Shown here one piece after another: positions 26,105-34,953 of a stretch of 64,000 nt of DNA. The translations under genes and the position numbers were made by a program. Each line of letters starts with the position of its first letter. Position 1 is the first letter of the stretch. The DNA is from CAIVVT01 sp963757265 (GTDB lineage Bacteria > Acidobacteriota > Terriglobia > Bryobacterales > Bryobacteraceae): NCBI GenBank assembly GCA_963757265.1, contig CAVWRA010000011.1, positions 1 to 64,000 on the forward strand, given 5' to 3'. The notes beneath the pieces were generated by a model, which was not told the origin of the DNA, made no database searches, and saw nothing but the letters and a program-made list of their open reading frames with translations.

Positions 26105-27085
26105 TCACTCGGCGGCGGCCAATCCGGCGGTGCGGCGGAAGAACTCCCGAGCGCGTCCGGCATCCCGCAGGATCTGATCCCGCAACGCGGCCGGGGAGGG
26201 GAACGCGCGTTCTTCCCGGATGCGCCATAGAAACTCGACGCGAATGCACTCCGGAGCCGCGCCGGCCAGAGGATCGAGGAGGAAGGTCTCGATGGTCAGG
26301 TGCCGGCCGCCGAAGGTGGGGCGGAATCCGACGTTGGTGACGGAGCGCCAGGATGGGGGGCCGGCCGCTGTCTCCGCGACGGCTGAAGTGCGCGTGATGT
26401 AGACGCCGTTCGCGGGCAGGGCCGCGCGTTCCAGGGCCAGCGAAGGGAGTTCGAGATTCAACGTCGGCACGGTTGCCGTGTGGCCGCGGCCCGCGCCGCT
26501 GACCACGCGGCCGGTGAGAGCGAAAGGCCGCTCGAGCAGCCGCCCGGCCTTGGCGACATCGCCGGCGGCCAGCAGGCGGCGGATCTCCGAGGAAGAGACG
26601 GTCACGCCGCGGCGCCGGATGGCGGGCACGATTTCGACGCGCACGCCGAATCTGCGGCCCAGTTCGCCGAGCGTTGAGGCGTCGCCGCTCTGATTGCGCC
26701 CAAACAGGAAATTGTGGCCGACGGCGACGGCGCGCGCGCCCAGCCGGTTGACCAGAATCTGGCGGAAAAAGGCCTCCGGCTCGAGCGCGCCGAGGCGCTC
26801 ATCGAAGGGCAGGATCAGGACCTGCTCGATGCCGTCTTGCTCCATCAGGGCGCAGCGTTCGGCGGGAGAACTCAGCAGCAGCGGCGCGCGCTCGGGGGCC
26901 AGCACCTCGGCCGGATGGGGATAGAAGGTCAGCGCCGAGGGGTGCGCGCCGCACTCGCGCGCCAGCCGCACGACGTGACGCATCAGCTCGTGATGGGCGG
27001 CGTGGACGCCGTCGAAATTGCCGATGGTCAGCGCGCAGGGCGCGAAGGCGGGGCGTGCCTCATCGAGGCTGCGATAGATCCGCAT
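26105..27085 (-). CDS. ribF: Bifunctional riboflavin kinase/FAD synthetase
   Basis: A 326-residue enzyme that phosphorylates riboflavin to FMN and adenylates it to FAD. The FAD synthetase half (about 1-185) has TIGNFDGVHAAHHELM, VGHNFLFGRNQSGDASTL and VSSSEIRRLLAAGDV. The riboflavin kinase half (about 188-310) has TATVPTLNLELPS, ANGVYI, SVTNVGFRPTFGG and TIETFLLD. Length and order are canonical. It lies 9 bp downstream of the PhnP-like gene on the same strand, so an operon with it and DUF1844 is likely. No FMN riboswitch was seen. Confidence 0.95.
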   Translation of the reverse strand: MRIYRSLDEARPAFAPCALTIGNFDGVHAAHHELMRHVVRLARECGAHPSALTFYPHPAEVLAPERAPLLLSSPAERCALMEQDGIEQVLILPFDERLGALEPEAFFRQILVNRLGARAVAVGHNFLFGRNQSGDASTLGELGRRFGVRVEIVPAIRRRGVTVSSSEIRRLLAAGDVAKAGRLLERPFALTGRVVSGAGRGHTATVPTLNLELPSLALERAALPANGVYITRTSAVAETAAGPPSWRSVTNVGFRPTFGGRHLTIETFLLDPLAGAAPECIRVEFLWRIREERAFPSPAALRDQILRDAGRAREFFRRTAGLAAAE

Positions 27086-27094
27086 GCCGTCCCG

Positions 27095-27883
27095 CTACAG
27101 ATCGACGGCCACCTCGAGGCCGTCGTAACTCAGGCCCACGCCGGCGCTCAGCAGGCGCTCGGCGCGCTCGTGCGGCAGGTCGTGCGCAATGTGAGTGAAC
27201 CACGTCTGGCGCGGCTTCAATCGTTCCACCAGCCGCAGGCTCTGCTCGATTGTGCTGTGCGTGGGATGGGGTTTATAACGCAACGCGTCCAGGAAAAGCA
27301 CATCCAGGCCGCCCAGCAGGGCCACGGATTCTTCCGGGACGTCGCTGTGGTCGGTCAGGTAGGCCGCTTTGCCGAAACGGAAACCGTGGCAGGTCCCGCG
27401 TCCGTGAAACACGGGCACAGGCACGAAGCGCAATCCGGCGATCTCGATCGGCGAGCCGTCGAAGGCCTGGGGCCGGATGCGCGGCCGCGAGGACTCGGTC
27501 TCGCCAGTATGAAAGATGTAGGCGAATACGCGCCGGATGATGGTCAGCGTTTCCTCGGAGGCATAGACCGGAATGGCCTCGGACTGAAGAAAGTTGAACG
27601 GGCGCAAATCGTCGAGGCCCAGGATGTGGTCGGCGTGGCCGTGAGTAAACAGCACCGCGTCGATGCGCGGAAGGCCCGCGCGGAGGGCCTGCTGGCGGAA
27701 ATCGGGCCCGGTGTCGATGACCACGCAATGGCCGTCCCAGCGCAGCGCGACCGAGGGCCGCAAACGCCGGTCGCGCGGGTCGTCCGAGTGGCACACCTGG
27801 CAAGGGCAGCCGATCGTCGGGACGCCCACACTCGTCCCCGAGCCCAGCACCGTGATGGTCAGCCGCTGGGGCGGCTCAGGCAT
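27095..27883 (-). CDS. MBL-fold metallohydrolase, PhnP-like
   Basis: A 262-residue hydrolase starting at ATG 27883. It shows LGSGTSVGVPTIGCPCQVC near the N-terminus (a structural zinc-cysteine site as in PhnP), the metal motif FTHGHADHILGLDDLR, YLTDHSDVP, and a late H in WFTHIAHDLPHER. The family includes phosphodiesterases of the PhnP and lipoate-associated types; the physiological substrate here is unknown. The start overlaps the end of the DUF1844 gene by 8 bp, indicating translational coupling. Confidence 0.85.
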   Translation of the reverse strand: MPEPPQRLTITVLGSGTSVGVPTIGCPCQVCHSDDPRDRRLRPSVALRWDGHCVVIDTGPDFRQQALRAGLPRIDAVLFTHGHADHILGLDDLRPFNFLQSEAIPVYASEETLTIIRRVFAYIFHTGETESSRPRIRPQAFDGSPIEIAGLRFVPVPVFHGRGTCHGFRFGKAAYLTDHSDVPEESVALLGGLDVLFLDALRYKPHPTHSTIEQSLRLVERLKPRQTWFTHIAHDLPHERAERLLSAGVGLSYDGLEVAVDL

Positions 27884-28241
27884 CGCCCTGCTGGCCATCT
27901 TCCGTGGGCGCCGCTTCCTCGCCGGCGGGGGGCTGCGGCGCCGGCGCGGCATCGCCTTGCGCTCGCTGCTTGCGATCGTCTTCAAAGGCCGCGATGTAGC
28001 GGAAGCGCAGTTCGGTGACGGTATTGTCGAGCAGGCGCTGTTCCTCCAGCGACAGGTTGTCGCGGGTCTTCTCCTGCAGCATCACCAGCAGGTCGATGGA
28101 GTGCCGGGCCAGAGGCAGGTTGACCTCAGGTTGCTCCTGGCCCCAGCTCGTCGCGCCCAGCTGGGATTCGGTCTGAAAGCGCAAGCTCAGGACAAGGAAC
28201 TCAAAGCTCGGCGCGGGCAGGTGAACTTCTTGATCGCTCAT
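27876..28241 (-). CDS. DUF1844 protein
   Basis: A 121-residue soluble protein starting at ATG 28241: MSDQEVHLPAPSFEFLVLSLRFQTESQLG, ending with an Ala/Pro/Glu-rich tail. PEVNLPLARHSIDLLVMLQEKTRDNLSLEE is the DUF1844 core. Its function is unknown; the gene precedes the PhnP-like and ribF genes and probably starts their operon. A longer upstream frame exists but the ATG at 28241 fits the family and a near promoter. Confidence 0.8.
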   Translation of the reverse strand: MSDQEVHLPAPSFEFLVLSLRFQTESQLGATSWGQEQPEVNLPLARHSIDLLVMLQEKTRDNLSLEEQRLLDNTVTELRFRYIAAFEDDRKQRAQGDAAPAPQPPAGEEAAPTEDGQQGDA

Positions 28242-28249
28242 CAATGTGT

Positions 28250-28255
28250 ATTGTA
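28250..28255 (-). promoter_or_regulatory. TACAAT -10 box of the DUF1844 gene
   Basis: On the minus strand TACAAT ends 8 nt before ATG 28241 with no Shine-Dalgarno between, so the operon transcript would be leaderless or nearly so. Confidence 0.4.
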
Positions 28256-28987
28256 GCGGGAGGCCGGCGGCCTGGTGTACGCGCCTTCTCTTCTGCACGG
28301 GCGGACTGCCCGCCGCGGACGATTGTACCGAATTCGGGAATGGCCTCACCCGGACGGGATCAGGAGCGTCCGCCGACGGCGTGCAATTGCGCTCACGAGG
28401 CGGTGCGCCGGCGGACTTGGGGAATCTGAATGGATTTTCATCTCAAACCGGATCCCCCGAAAGAGAAAAGGACGCGAACTTGAGCACTTTAAAAAGTGAA
28501 CGAACCAAGATAGCAATATAAGATCCGGCAAGTTGTTGGGCCTGATCAGTCCATTCGTCTTTTCCCTGGCTTTGCGATCGTTTTTGCGGGCGCGTGGAGG
28601 ATTGAAAACACGGCTTACGTTGTCATGTCAAGAGAATAGGCTCTGGATCGGGGCCTGGGGGATAGCGGGATCGAAGTCTGTGCAGAGTGCCCAATGGAGA
28701 AGCTGCTTTGGGTCAACGAACGCACTATGTCATGACAGTGGGTGCTCAAGCTCTCATTTTACTGCGGTTGCTGTGTGCGCAGGGAATGTATATGCAGAAA
28801 CTGGTTCAGATTCGGCTAATATGACGTCAAGAACAAGTGTGGACGGTCATATCAAGAGTCAGAGCCATTGTCACCGCCGATTGTCCTCGGCATCCGGGCC
28901 AGTTTCGATCGCAAATAACGATTGGTAGTGCGGGCCATTTGCCCCAATACTTGATTTGGAGGGGGCGTTCGCTCGCGAATCTGAGCC
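28256..28987. other. Long non-coding leader of the polysaccharide cluster
   Basis: About 730 bp without a supportable gene, and the boundary between G+C-rich housekeeping DNA and the more AT-rich polysaccharide cluster. Two palindromes stand out: CACTTTAAAAAGTG (28485-28498) and TGTCATGACA (28728-28737). Both could be operators for the divergent or downstream genes. A 131-codon open frame at 28533-28928 has no protein-like character and is not called. Confidence 0.4.
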
Positions 28988-30913
28988 ATGTTCGCGCAAA
29001 TCTTAAGTTACCCGATTCCGATCACGCCGCCCCGCTTGGCGTGGCGCATCACCTATTTTATTGTGCATGCCCTGGTATTCATCCTGTCTGGGATCCTTGC
29101 CTTTGAATTACGGTTCGAATTCTCAATAGCACCCCGTTATCAGCTGCAGTTGCTAGCTGCCGTTCCCATTTGGATTACAGTCAAACTACTAATCTTCGGC
29201 TTAGGGCGGTTCGACCGGGAACAGTGGAGTCAAGTATCTGTCGCAGACGTCGCGAGGATTGTCGTCGCGAACGTATTTGCTTCAGGTGCCAGTACGGCGA
29301 TTCTATTAACTTTCATTACAGGCTTTCCGCGGTCGGTCTATCTTCTTGACCTATTAATCTGTACGCAAGTCACGACAAGTCTGCGTGTTCTGGCCAGGAC
29401 TGCACGCGAAATAATAACTGCGGCTGCCGGTCGGGGAGTGCGGAAACGAGTTTTGATTTATGGTGCTGGCGCCGGTGGAGTGTTGCTGCTGCGTGAATTG
29501 CGTTCCAATTCCACATTGATTTACGAAGTTTGTGGGTTCGTGGACGACGATCCCAGAAAGCGGGGCATGCTTGTCAACCGCGTCGCCGTGCTTGGCTCTG
29601 GCAAACAACTGGCTGCGCAAGTCCAAAGGATGAGGATCGACGAAGTTCTAATTGCCATCCCTTCTGCGCGTGGCCGCCAAATGGCCGAAATCCTTCACCA
29701 CTGTCACTTGGCTGGTGTCCCGTGCAAGACAATGCCGGGCCTCGGCGACTTCATTGTGGGCGTCCACGCTGCAGCCCAAATTCGGGACGTCGCTGTGGAA
29801 GATCTTCTTGGCAGGAACCCTGTGCACCTGAATGAAGAAAACATCCGTCTCAAACTGCAGGCACGAACGATCGTCGTGACAGGGGCCGGCGGTTCCATTG
29901 GAAGTGAGCTTTGTCTGCAAATCGCGCGTTTCCGTCCCCGGGCGATCGTTGGATTCGATATTGCTGAAAGCGCTCTCTTCAACCTCCAGCAGGAGATCAG
30001 ACGCCAATATCCTGCCATAACATTTAAGCCGGAGATTGGTAGTATTCAAAACACGAAGCGTCTGCATGAGATGTTTCAGCGGCATGCACCGTCAGTTCTT
30101 TTTCACGCGGCCGCCTACAAACACGTCCCATTGATGGAGGAGCATTTATTCGAGGCCATCGAAAACAATATATTCGGTACGTGGAGAGTTGCGGTCACAG
30201 CGGCGGCTCATCAGGTGGATGATTTTGTAATGATCTCTTCGGACAAAGCCGTACGGCCTACAAGTATTATGGGCGCCACAAAACGAATCGCAGAATTATT
30301 GATTTATGCGCTACAAAACGGCGGGACTAAGTTTGTCTCCGTCCGGTTTGGGAATGTGATGGGCAGCAATGGCAGCGTAATACCTACGTTTAAGAAGCAA
30401 ATTGCCTCGGGAGGGCCGGTAATTGTGACTCACCCCGAAATGCGCCGCTATTTTATGACCATCCCCGAGGCGACCCAGCTTGTGTTGCAGGCGTCTACGA
30501 TGGGCAGCGGTGGTGAGATCTTTGAACTCGATATGGGAAAACCTGTCAAAATCGTCAACCTGGCGCAAAATCTGATTTACCTATCCGGGCTTCGGCCAGA
30601 TAAAGATATTAAGATTCAATTTAGTGAACCTAGGCCTGGAGAAAAACTTTATGAGGAACTGAATAGCCAAGACGAATTGACAATGCCGACTTGCCACGAA
30701 AAGATTCGGGTAGTTACAACAGTCGGAGTATTTGATAAAGTTCTAAGTCACCTTGAGGACCTAAAAATAGCCTGTGAAACGCGCAATGCGGGCAGCGTAG
30801 TTATGAAGTTGAAAGAGATGGTCCCTGACTATAACCCTGGGTCTTATTTACTTCGGCGTATTTTGTTAAATACCGAAGAAACAACTACGACCGTCGCCGA
30901 ATTGGCAAGTTGA
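28988..30913 (+). CDS. Membrane-bound nucleotide-sugar 4,6-dehydratase (WbpM/PglF/CapD family)
   Basis: A 641-residue protein with four N-terminal membrane segments (about 1-135), a CoA-binding-like Rossmann domain (RVLIYGAGAGGVLLLREL near 155) and a SDR dehydratase domain from about 295: VVTGAGGSIGSELCLQ (NAD binding), FHAAAYKHVPLME, ISSDKAVRPTSIMGATKRIAE (family active-site region) and RFGNVMGSNGSVIPTF. Relatives turn UDP-GlcNAc into the 4-keto-6-deoxy sugar, the first step to bacillosamine- or fucosamine-like sugars. First gene of the exopolysaccharide cluster. Confidence 0.9.
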   Translation: MFAQILSYPIPITPPRLAWRITYFIVHALVFILSGILAFELRFEFSIAPRYQLQLLAAVPIWITVKLLIFGLGRFDREQWSQVSVADVARIVVANVFASGASTAILLTFITGFPRSVYLLDLLICTQVTTSLRVLARTAREIITAAAGRGVRKRVLIYGAGAGGVLLLRELRSNSTLIYEVCGFVDDDPRKRGMLVNRVAVLGSGKQLAAQVQRMRIDEVLIAIPSARGRQMAEILHHCHLAGVPCKTMPGLGDFIVGVHAAAQIRDVAVEDLLGRNPVHLNEENIRLKLQARTIVVTGAGGSIGSELCLQIARFRPRAIVGFDIAESALFNLQQEIRRQYPAITFKPEIGSIQNTKRLHEMFQRHAPSVLFHAAAYKHVPLMEEHLFEAIENNIFGTWRVAVTAAAHQVDDFVMISSDKAVRPTSIMGATKRIAELLIYALQNGGTKFVSVRFGNVMGSNGSVIPTFKKQIASGGPVIVTHPEMRRYFMTIPEATQLVLQASTMGSGGEIFELDMGKPVKIVNLAQNLIYLSGLRPDKDIKIQFSEPRPGEKLYEELNSQDELTMPTCHEKIRVVTTVGVFDKVLSHLEDLKIACETRNAGSVVMKLKEMVPDYNPGSYLLRRILLNTEETTTTVAELAS

Positions 30914-30992
30914 TATAAGACGTTAATTGCTCAAAATGTTGGTGCTTATATAGTTGATTACCAAATACACCGAATGTAAATGGTTAATAAAC

Positions 30993-31613
30993 ATGTTCTA
31001 CGATGTGAAGCGTTTATTTGACATCATTGTGTCATGTGCAGCATTAATTCTACTTGGGCCATTGCTGCTCCTCCTCGCGGCATGCGTTATTTTGTCTGCA
31101 GGGCGGCCTGCTCTATACAGAGGTTGGCGAACTGGGCGATGCGGCGTGCCATTCAAGATCCTCAAGCTACGCACAATGATGCAAGATGCAGAACGGTATG
31201 GCGGCGCTGAAACTCCCAGCGATGACCCTAGGATCCACACAATCGGGAAGATCTTGAGGCACTATAAACTGGACGAGCTTCCGCAGCTTCTAAATGTGGT
31301 CATGGGAGACATGAGCATAGTCGGACCAAGGCCGGAAGTGATGGAGGAAACAAGGCTGTATGGCTTCCGAGAGAAAGGTCTGGTATCCATGCGCCCAGGG
31401 CTTACTGATTGGGCCTCAGTCAGGTTTCGTCACGAGGCCGAAATATTGCGTGGCGCGCCGGATCCTCATGAGGCATACCACACCTTGATTCAACCGGAAA
31501 AAATCCGGCTTGGGTTGGAATATACGCGGAGTCATTCTATTTTTGTTGATCTGCGCATTATCTGCAGCACTTGTTTGGCAATCTGTCGAGGAACGTGTCA
31601 GGAACATGGTTAA
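30993..31613 (+). CDS. PglC-type phosphoglycosyl transferase (bacterial sugar transferase)
   Basis: A 206-residue protein beginning at ATG 30993 with MFYDVKRLFDIIVSCAALILLGPLLLLLAACVIL, a single re-entrant membrane helix, then KILKLRTMMQDAERYGG, and LDELPQLLNVVMGDMSIVGPRPEV, the catalytic and signature motifs of monotopic phosphoglycosyl transferases. It would move a sugar-1-phosphate onto undecaprenyl phosphate and so start the repeat unit. No large N-terminal domain, so it is the small PglC type. Its stop overlaps the aminotransferase start. Confidence 0.9.
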   Translation: MFYDVKRLFDIIVSCAALILLGPLLLLLAACVILSAGRPALYRGWRTGRCGVPFKILKLRTMMQDAERYGGAETPSDDPRIHTIGKILRHYKLDELPQLLNVVMGDMSIVGPRPEVMEETRLYGFREKGLVSMRPGLTDWASVRFRHEAEILRGAPDPHEAYHTLIQPEKIRLGLEYTRSHSIFVDLRIICSTCLAICRGTCQEHG

Positions 31614-32841
31614 GTACGCGGAGCGGCTTGCAATTGACGGTGGCAAACGAGTTCGCACTCGCCCCTTCGCGCCTTGGCCCGCATACGAAGAGGGTGAAAT
31701 AGCGGCCGCAATGGGAGTGCTGAAATCGGGCAAAGTCAATTACCACACCGGGAGCGAGGGAAGGCGCTTCGAGGAGGAGTTTGCCGCGGCGACAGATAGT
31801 AAGTACGCCATCGCTGTCGCAAATGGCACAGTTGCGCTTGAGCTGGCGCTGCAGGCAATGGAAGTCGGGGCCGGCGACGAGGTCATAGTGCCAAGCCGAA
31901 CGTTTATCGCGAGCGCGAGTTGTGTCGTAATGCGTGGGGCTACACCTGTTTTTGCTGATGTCAGCGAGCAAAGCGGGACGGTGACAGCGAATACAATCGA
32001 GCGAGCGATTGGAAAGAAGACGAAAGCAATTATTGTCGTCCATTTGGCGGGGTGGCCCTGCGAAATGGACGATATCTTAACGTTAGCGAACAAACACTGT
32101 CTGAAGGTGATTGAGGACTGCGCACAAGCCCAGGGCGCACGCTACCGCGGCCGGCCAGTAGGGTCCTTCGGCGATGCCGCCGCATATTCCTTTTGCCAAG
32201 ACAAAATCATGAGTACAGGCGGTGAGGGCGGCATGCTCGTGACCAGCGACAGAAAAGTCTGGAACAAAGCGTGCTCGTATAGGGATCACGGCAGGAGATT
32301 CGAGCCACAGCCAGCTCAGCAGCGCGGTCAGAAATTCCAGTGGGTTCACAACTCAATCGGGACGAACTGGCGTATGACGGAAATGCAGTCTGCGATTGGG
32401 CGACATCTTTTGGCGAGGCTTCAAAAGCAAATTGCAAAACGTAGACAAAATGCCGCCTTGCTTAGCAATTTACTAAAAACAGTACAAGGAATTCGAATCA
32501 CAATCCCGCCCTACCATGTTCATCACTCGTACTACAAATACTACGCCTTCATTCAATCCAACTTGCTTCGAAAAAATTGGAGCCGCAATACCGTTCTGAC
32601 CGCAATTAAGGCTGAGGGAATACCATGCTTTTCAGGAAGTTGCAGCGAAGTGTATCTAGAAAAGGCGTTCCCGCGTTCCTTAAGACCGCCCCAATCCCTG
32701 CCGATATGCCGCAAACTTGGGGAAACAAGTCTAATGTTTCTAGTGCATCCCACATTAAATGCTGAAGAAATGACAGATACATACATCGCAATAAAAAAGG
32801 TACTAACGAAAGCCACAATTTCTGTTGACGGGCACGCTTGA
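31606..32841 (+). CDS. DegT/DnrJ/EryC1/StrS-family sugar aminotransferase
   Basis: A 411-residue PLP enzyme; ATG 31606 overlaps the previous stop by 8 bp. It has VANGTVALELALQAMEVGAGDEVIVPSRTFIASA, a VIEDCAQAQGARYRGRPVGSFGDAAAYSFCQDK segment carrying the PLP lysine (DKIMSTGGEGG) and NWRMTEMQSAIG. With the dehydratase and the PglC-type transferase next to it, the likely job is amination of a 4-keto-6-deoxy nucleotide sugar. The exact sugar is not known. No acetyltransferase follows. Confidence 0.85.
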   Translation: MVKYAERLAIDGGKRVRTRPFAPWPAYEEGEIAAAMGVLKSGKVNYHTGSEGRRFEEEFAAATDSKYAIAVANGTVALELALQAMEVGAGDEVIVPSRTFIASASCVVMRGATPVFADVSEQSGTVTANTIERAIGKKTKAIIVVHLAGWPCEMDDILTLANKHCLKVIEDCAQAQGARYRGRPVGSFGDAAAYSFCQDKIMSTGGEGGMLVTSDRKVWNKACSYRDHGRRFEPQPAQQRGQKFQWVHNSIGTNWRMTEMQSAIGRHLLARLQKQIAKRRQNAALLSNLLKTVQGIRITIPPYHVHHSYYKYYAFIQSNLLRKNWSRNTVLTAIKAEGIPCFSGSCSEVYLEKAFPRSLRPPQSLPICRKLGETSLMFLVHPTLNAEEMTDTYIAIKKVLTKATISVDGHA

Positions 32842-32858
32842 CAAGCATAGTGCAGGAC

Positions 32859-33896
32859 ATGTTGACAACAATCACAGTCATCATCCCAATGCGAAATGAA
32901 GAACGACGCATTGGACAGTGCCTGAAAAGCATAATCGAGGGTACATACCCGCTAGCCAATTGCGAGATCCTCGCGGTTGATGGAGCATCAAAGGACCACT
33001 CACGCGAAATTCTGCTGCGCAAAATAATGCACATTCCATATGCCCATCTCTTGTCCAACACAAAGCAACAAGTGTCGGCAGGACTAAACATAGCCATACG
33101 ACAATCGCGCGCCGAGTTCGTGTTTCGCATGGACGCCCATTGCGAGTACTCGAGAGATTACTTCAAAATGTGTCTCCAGGAGCTGAAGCGGACCCGCGCT
33201 GCGAACGTGGGCGGCGGATTAGAGACGATGCCAGGCGGCACCAACTGGGTGTCTCGGTGCATTGCGTCGGTGTCTAAGCATCCTGTGGGCGTGGGCAATG
33301 CGGCCTTCAGGCTCGGGAAAAGCGGTCAGTATGTGGACACAGTCCCCTTCGGTGCGTATCGGCGAGAAATATTCGAAACTGTAGGTGTTTATCACGAAGA
33401 TCTTCCGAGAAATCAAGACTACGAGTTGAACGCACGAATTCGAGCGGCGGGATTCCCAATATATCTCTCAGCTTATATACAAACGACGTACTATAATTCA
33501 ACACATATAATTGATTTCATGCGACAGGCTAGCAAAAATGGTTGGTTCGCCATGCGCTGCTGGTTGCTGAATCCCCAAAGTTTCTGTTGGCGACACGCCG
33601 CACCAATGCTATTTGTTATATCCATGACATTTCTCATCGGTCTATCCACCCACTATGGTTATGCGCAGTTGGCCGGCATAATATGCGGATTGTCATATAT
33701 TATTGCATTACTACGCGCCGGGATTCAAATAGCCCAGCACAATGACTGGCGACACGCCCTGCTAGCACCAACTCTGATTGCCGCCTATCACCTTACCTAT
33801 GGAATAGCCACTTTGATCAGCAGCTTTTTTGCGATTATCATATTTCTGTCAAAACGTCTTAATGACGACGACAAGTGGGACTTGGACACTGCCTAA
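32859..33896 (+). CDS. Family 2 glycosyltransferase (ExoA-like) with C-terminal membrane segments
   Basis: About 345 residues. The GT-A domain opens TITVIIPMRNEERRIGQCLKSIIEG and has EILAVDGASKDHS, EFVFRMDAHCEY (DxD-like metal site), TVPFGAYRREIFE and NQDYELNARIRAAG. Three hydrophobic segments follow near the C-terminus, as in succinoglycan ExoA. It would add a sugar to the lipid-linked unit on the cytoplasmic face. A TTG at 32838, overlapping the previous stop, is an alternative start. Confidence 0.85.
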   Translation: MLTTITVIIPMRNEERRIGQCLKSIIEGTYPLANCEILAVDGASKDHSREILLRKIMHIPYAHLLSNTKQQVSAGLNIAIRQSRAEFVFRMDAHCEYSRDYFKMCLQELKRTRAANVGGGLETMPGGTNWVSRCIASVSKHPVGVGNAAFRLGKSGQYVDTVPFGAYRREIFETVGVYHEDLPRNQDYELNARIRAAGFPIYLSAYIQTTYYNSTHIIDFMRQASKNGWFAMRCWLLNPQSFCWRHAAPMLFVISMTFLIGLSTHYGYAQLAGIICGLSYIIALLRAGIQIAQHNDWRHALLAPTLIAAYHLTYGIATLISSFFAIIIFLSKRLNDDDKWDLDTA

Positions 33897-33939
33897 TGAT
33901 AACGAGGGTATTAAAGCGAAAGTCAATGCAAAACACAAT

Positions 33940-34905
33940 ATGTTTAAGCTGTTAATATTTGTAGCAATCACACTGCAGAGTTTCGCCCAGGCGACGCCGG
34001 ATAAGACAAGAAGTGTGGCAATTGCTTCCAAGAATCAAAATCGTGACGAAGTTGATAAGAAGAGTGTTGCCGCATACGACGGACTGGCCGTGGGGGATGC
34101 AATTGAGATCAGCGTCGCCACAGCGCAGTCGGCCCAACCTGAATTTCAGCAAAAAGAGCGAATAGGAGCTACAGGCGAGGTTTACCTTCCGTTGCTAGGA
34201 GAAATTCGCGTTGCCGGCCTAAGCGCGGAGGATGGACAAGCATTAATCAAGAATCTTTATCAAGATCGAAAAATCTATAAACTAGTCAATGTGAACATCT
34301 ATATCGTTGAATATGGTATTGCGCATTCAATCCTAATTAGGGGTGAGGTAGAAAAACCAGGATTGTACCCTGTCGCCGGTCTGATGCGTTTAAGTGACGC
34401 TCTGGCATTAGCAGGTGGGACGACGGCCCGCGCGGGGCGCCGAGTGGTTGTGCTGCATCAGGTTGCCTCTGAACACAGCGAGGAATCGGAAACCCTACGT
34501 GGGGGGGCAGATGGCTTTGGGAAGGTAATGATATCGCGCGGCGACGAGGTGGTAGTTGAGCGCTCGGGTGTAGTTTACGTAACGGGAGACGTTAACAAAC
34601 CTGGGGGATTTGTGATGGACAATCAGGGCCGGCTTAGCGCTCTCCAGGCGTTGGCGCTAGCAGAAGGGACAAAGCCAACCGCCGCTCTCGATAGTACGCT
34701 GCTGATTCGCAATACTCCGAGCGGGCGCGAAACGACATTCATACCATTAAAGCAAATTATGCATAATAAACGAGCAGATATTGCACTAGAGCCAGAGGAC
34801 ATTGTTTATATTCCGAAAAGTGCTGCTAAAAACGCCATACAGCGAACACTGGACACCGTCATTCAAACCACTAGCGGCGTTATTATATATAGTCAACATT
34901 ATTGA
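33940..34905 (+). CDS. Polysaccharide export protein (Wza/OPX family)
   Basis: About 321 residues with a signal peptide (MFKLLIFVAITLQSFAQA) but no lipobox cysteine, unlike Wza. The poly-export domain (YDGLAVGDAIEISVATAQSAQPEF, TGEVYLPLLGEIRVAGLSAEDGQALI) is followed by two SLBB-like repeats (ILIRGEVEKPGLYPVAG and VYVTGDVNKPGGFVMD). It would form the outer-membrane export channel. Short for the family and without the C-terminal barrel helix of Wza. The start is chosen for the signal peptide; ATG 33862 is possible. Confidence 0.8.
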   Translation: MFKLLIFVAITLQSFAQATPDKTRSVAIASKNQNRDEVDKKSVAAYDGLAVGDAIEISVATAQSAQPEFQQKERIGATGEVYLPLLGEIRVAGLSAEDGQALIKNLYQDRKIYKLVNVNIYIVEYGIAHSILIRGEVEKPGLYPVAGLMRLSDALALAGGTTARAGRRVVVLHQVASEHSEESETLRGGADGFGKVMISRGDEVVVERSGVVYVTGDVNKPGGFVMDNQGRLSALQALALAEGTKPTAALDSTLLIRNTPSGRETTFIPLKQIMHNKRADIALEPEDIVYIPKSAAKNAIQRTLDTVIQTTSGVIIYSQHY

Positions 34906-34953
34906 ATAAGATCCCAAAACACGTAATGCATAATCGAAGTATTTGACGGTTGA

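Noticed and set aside
28533..28928. 131-codon frame before the polysaccharide cluster
   Set aside because: No ribosome site, no recognisable domain, Ser/His/Cys-rich text typical of non-coding DNA.
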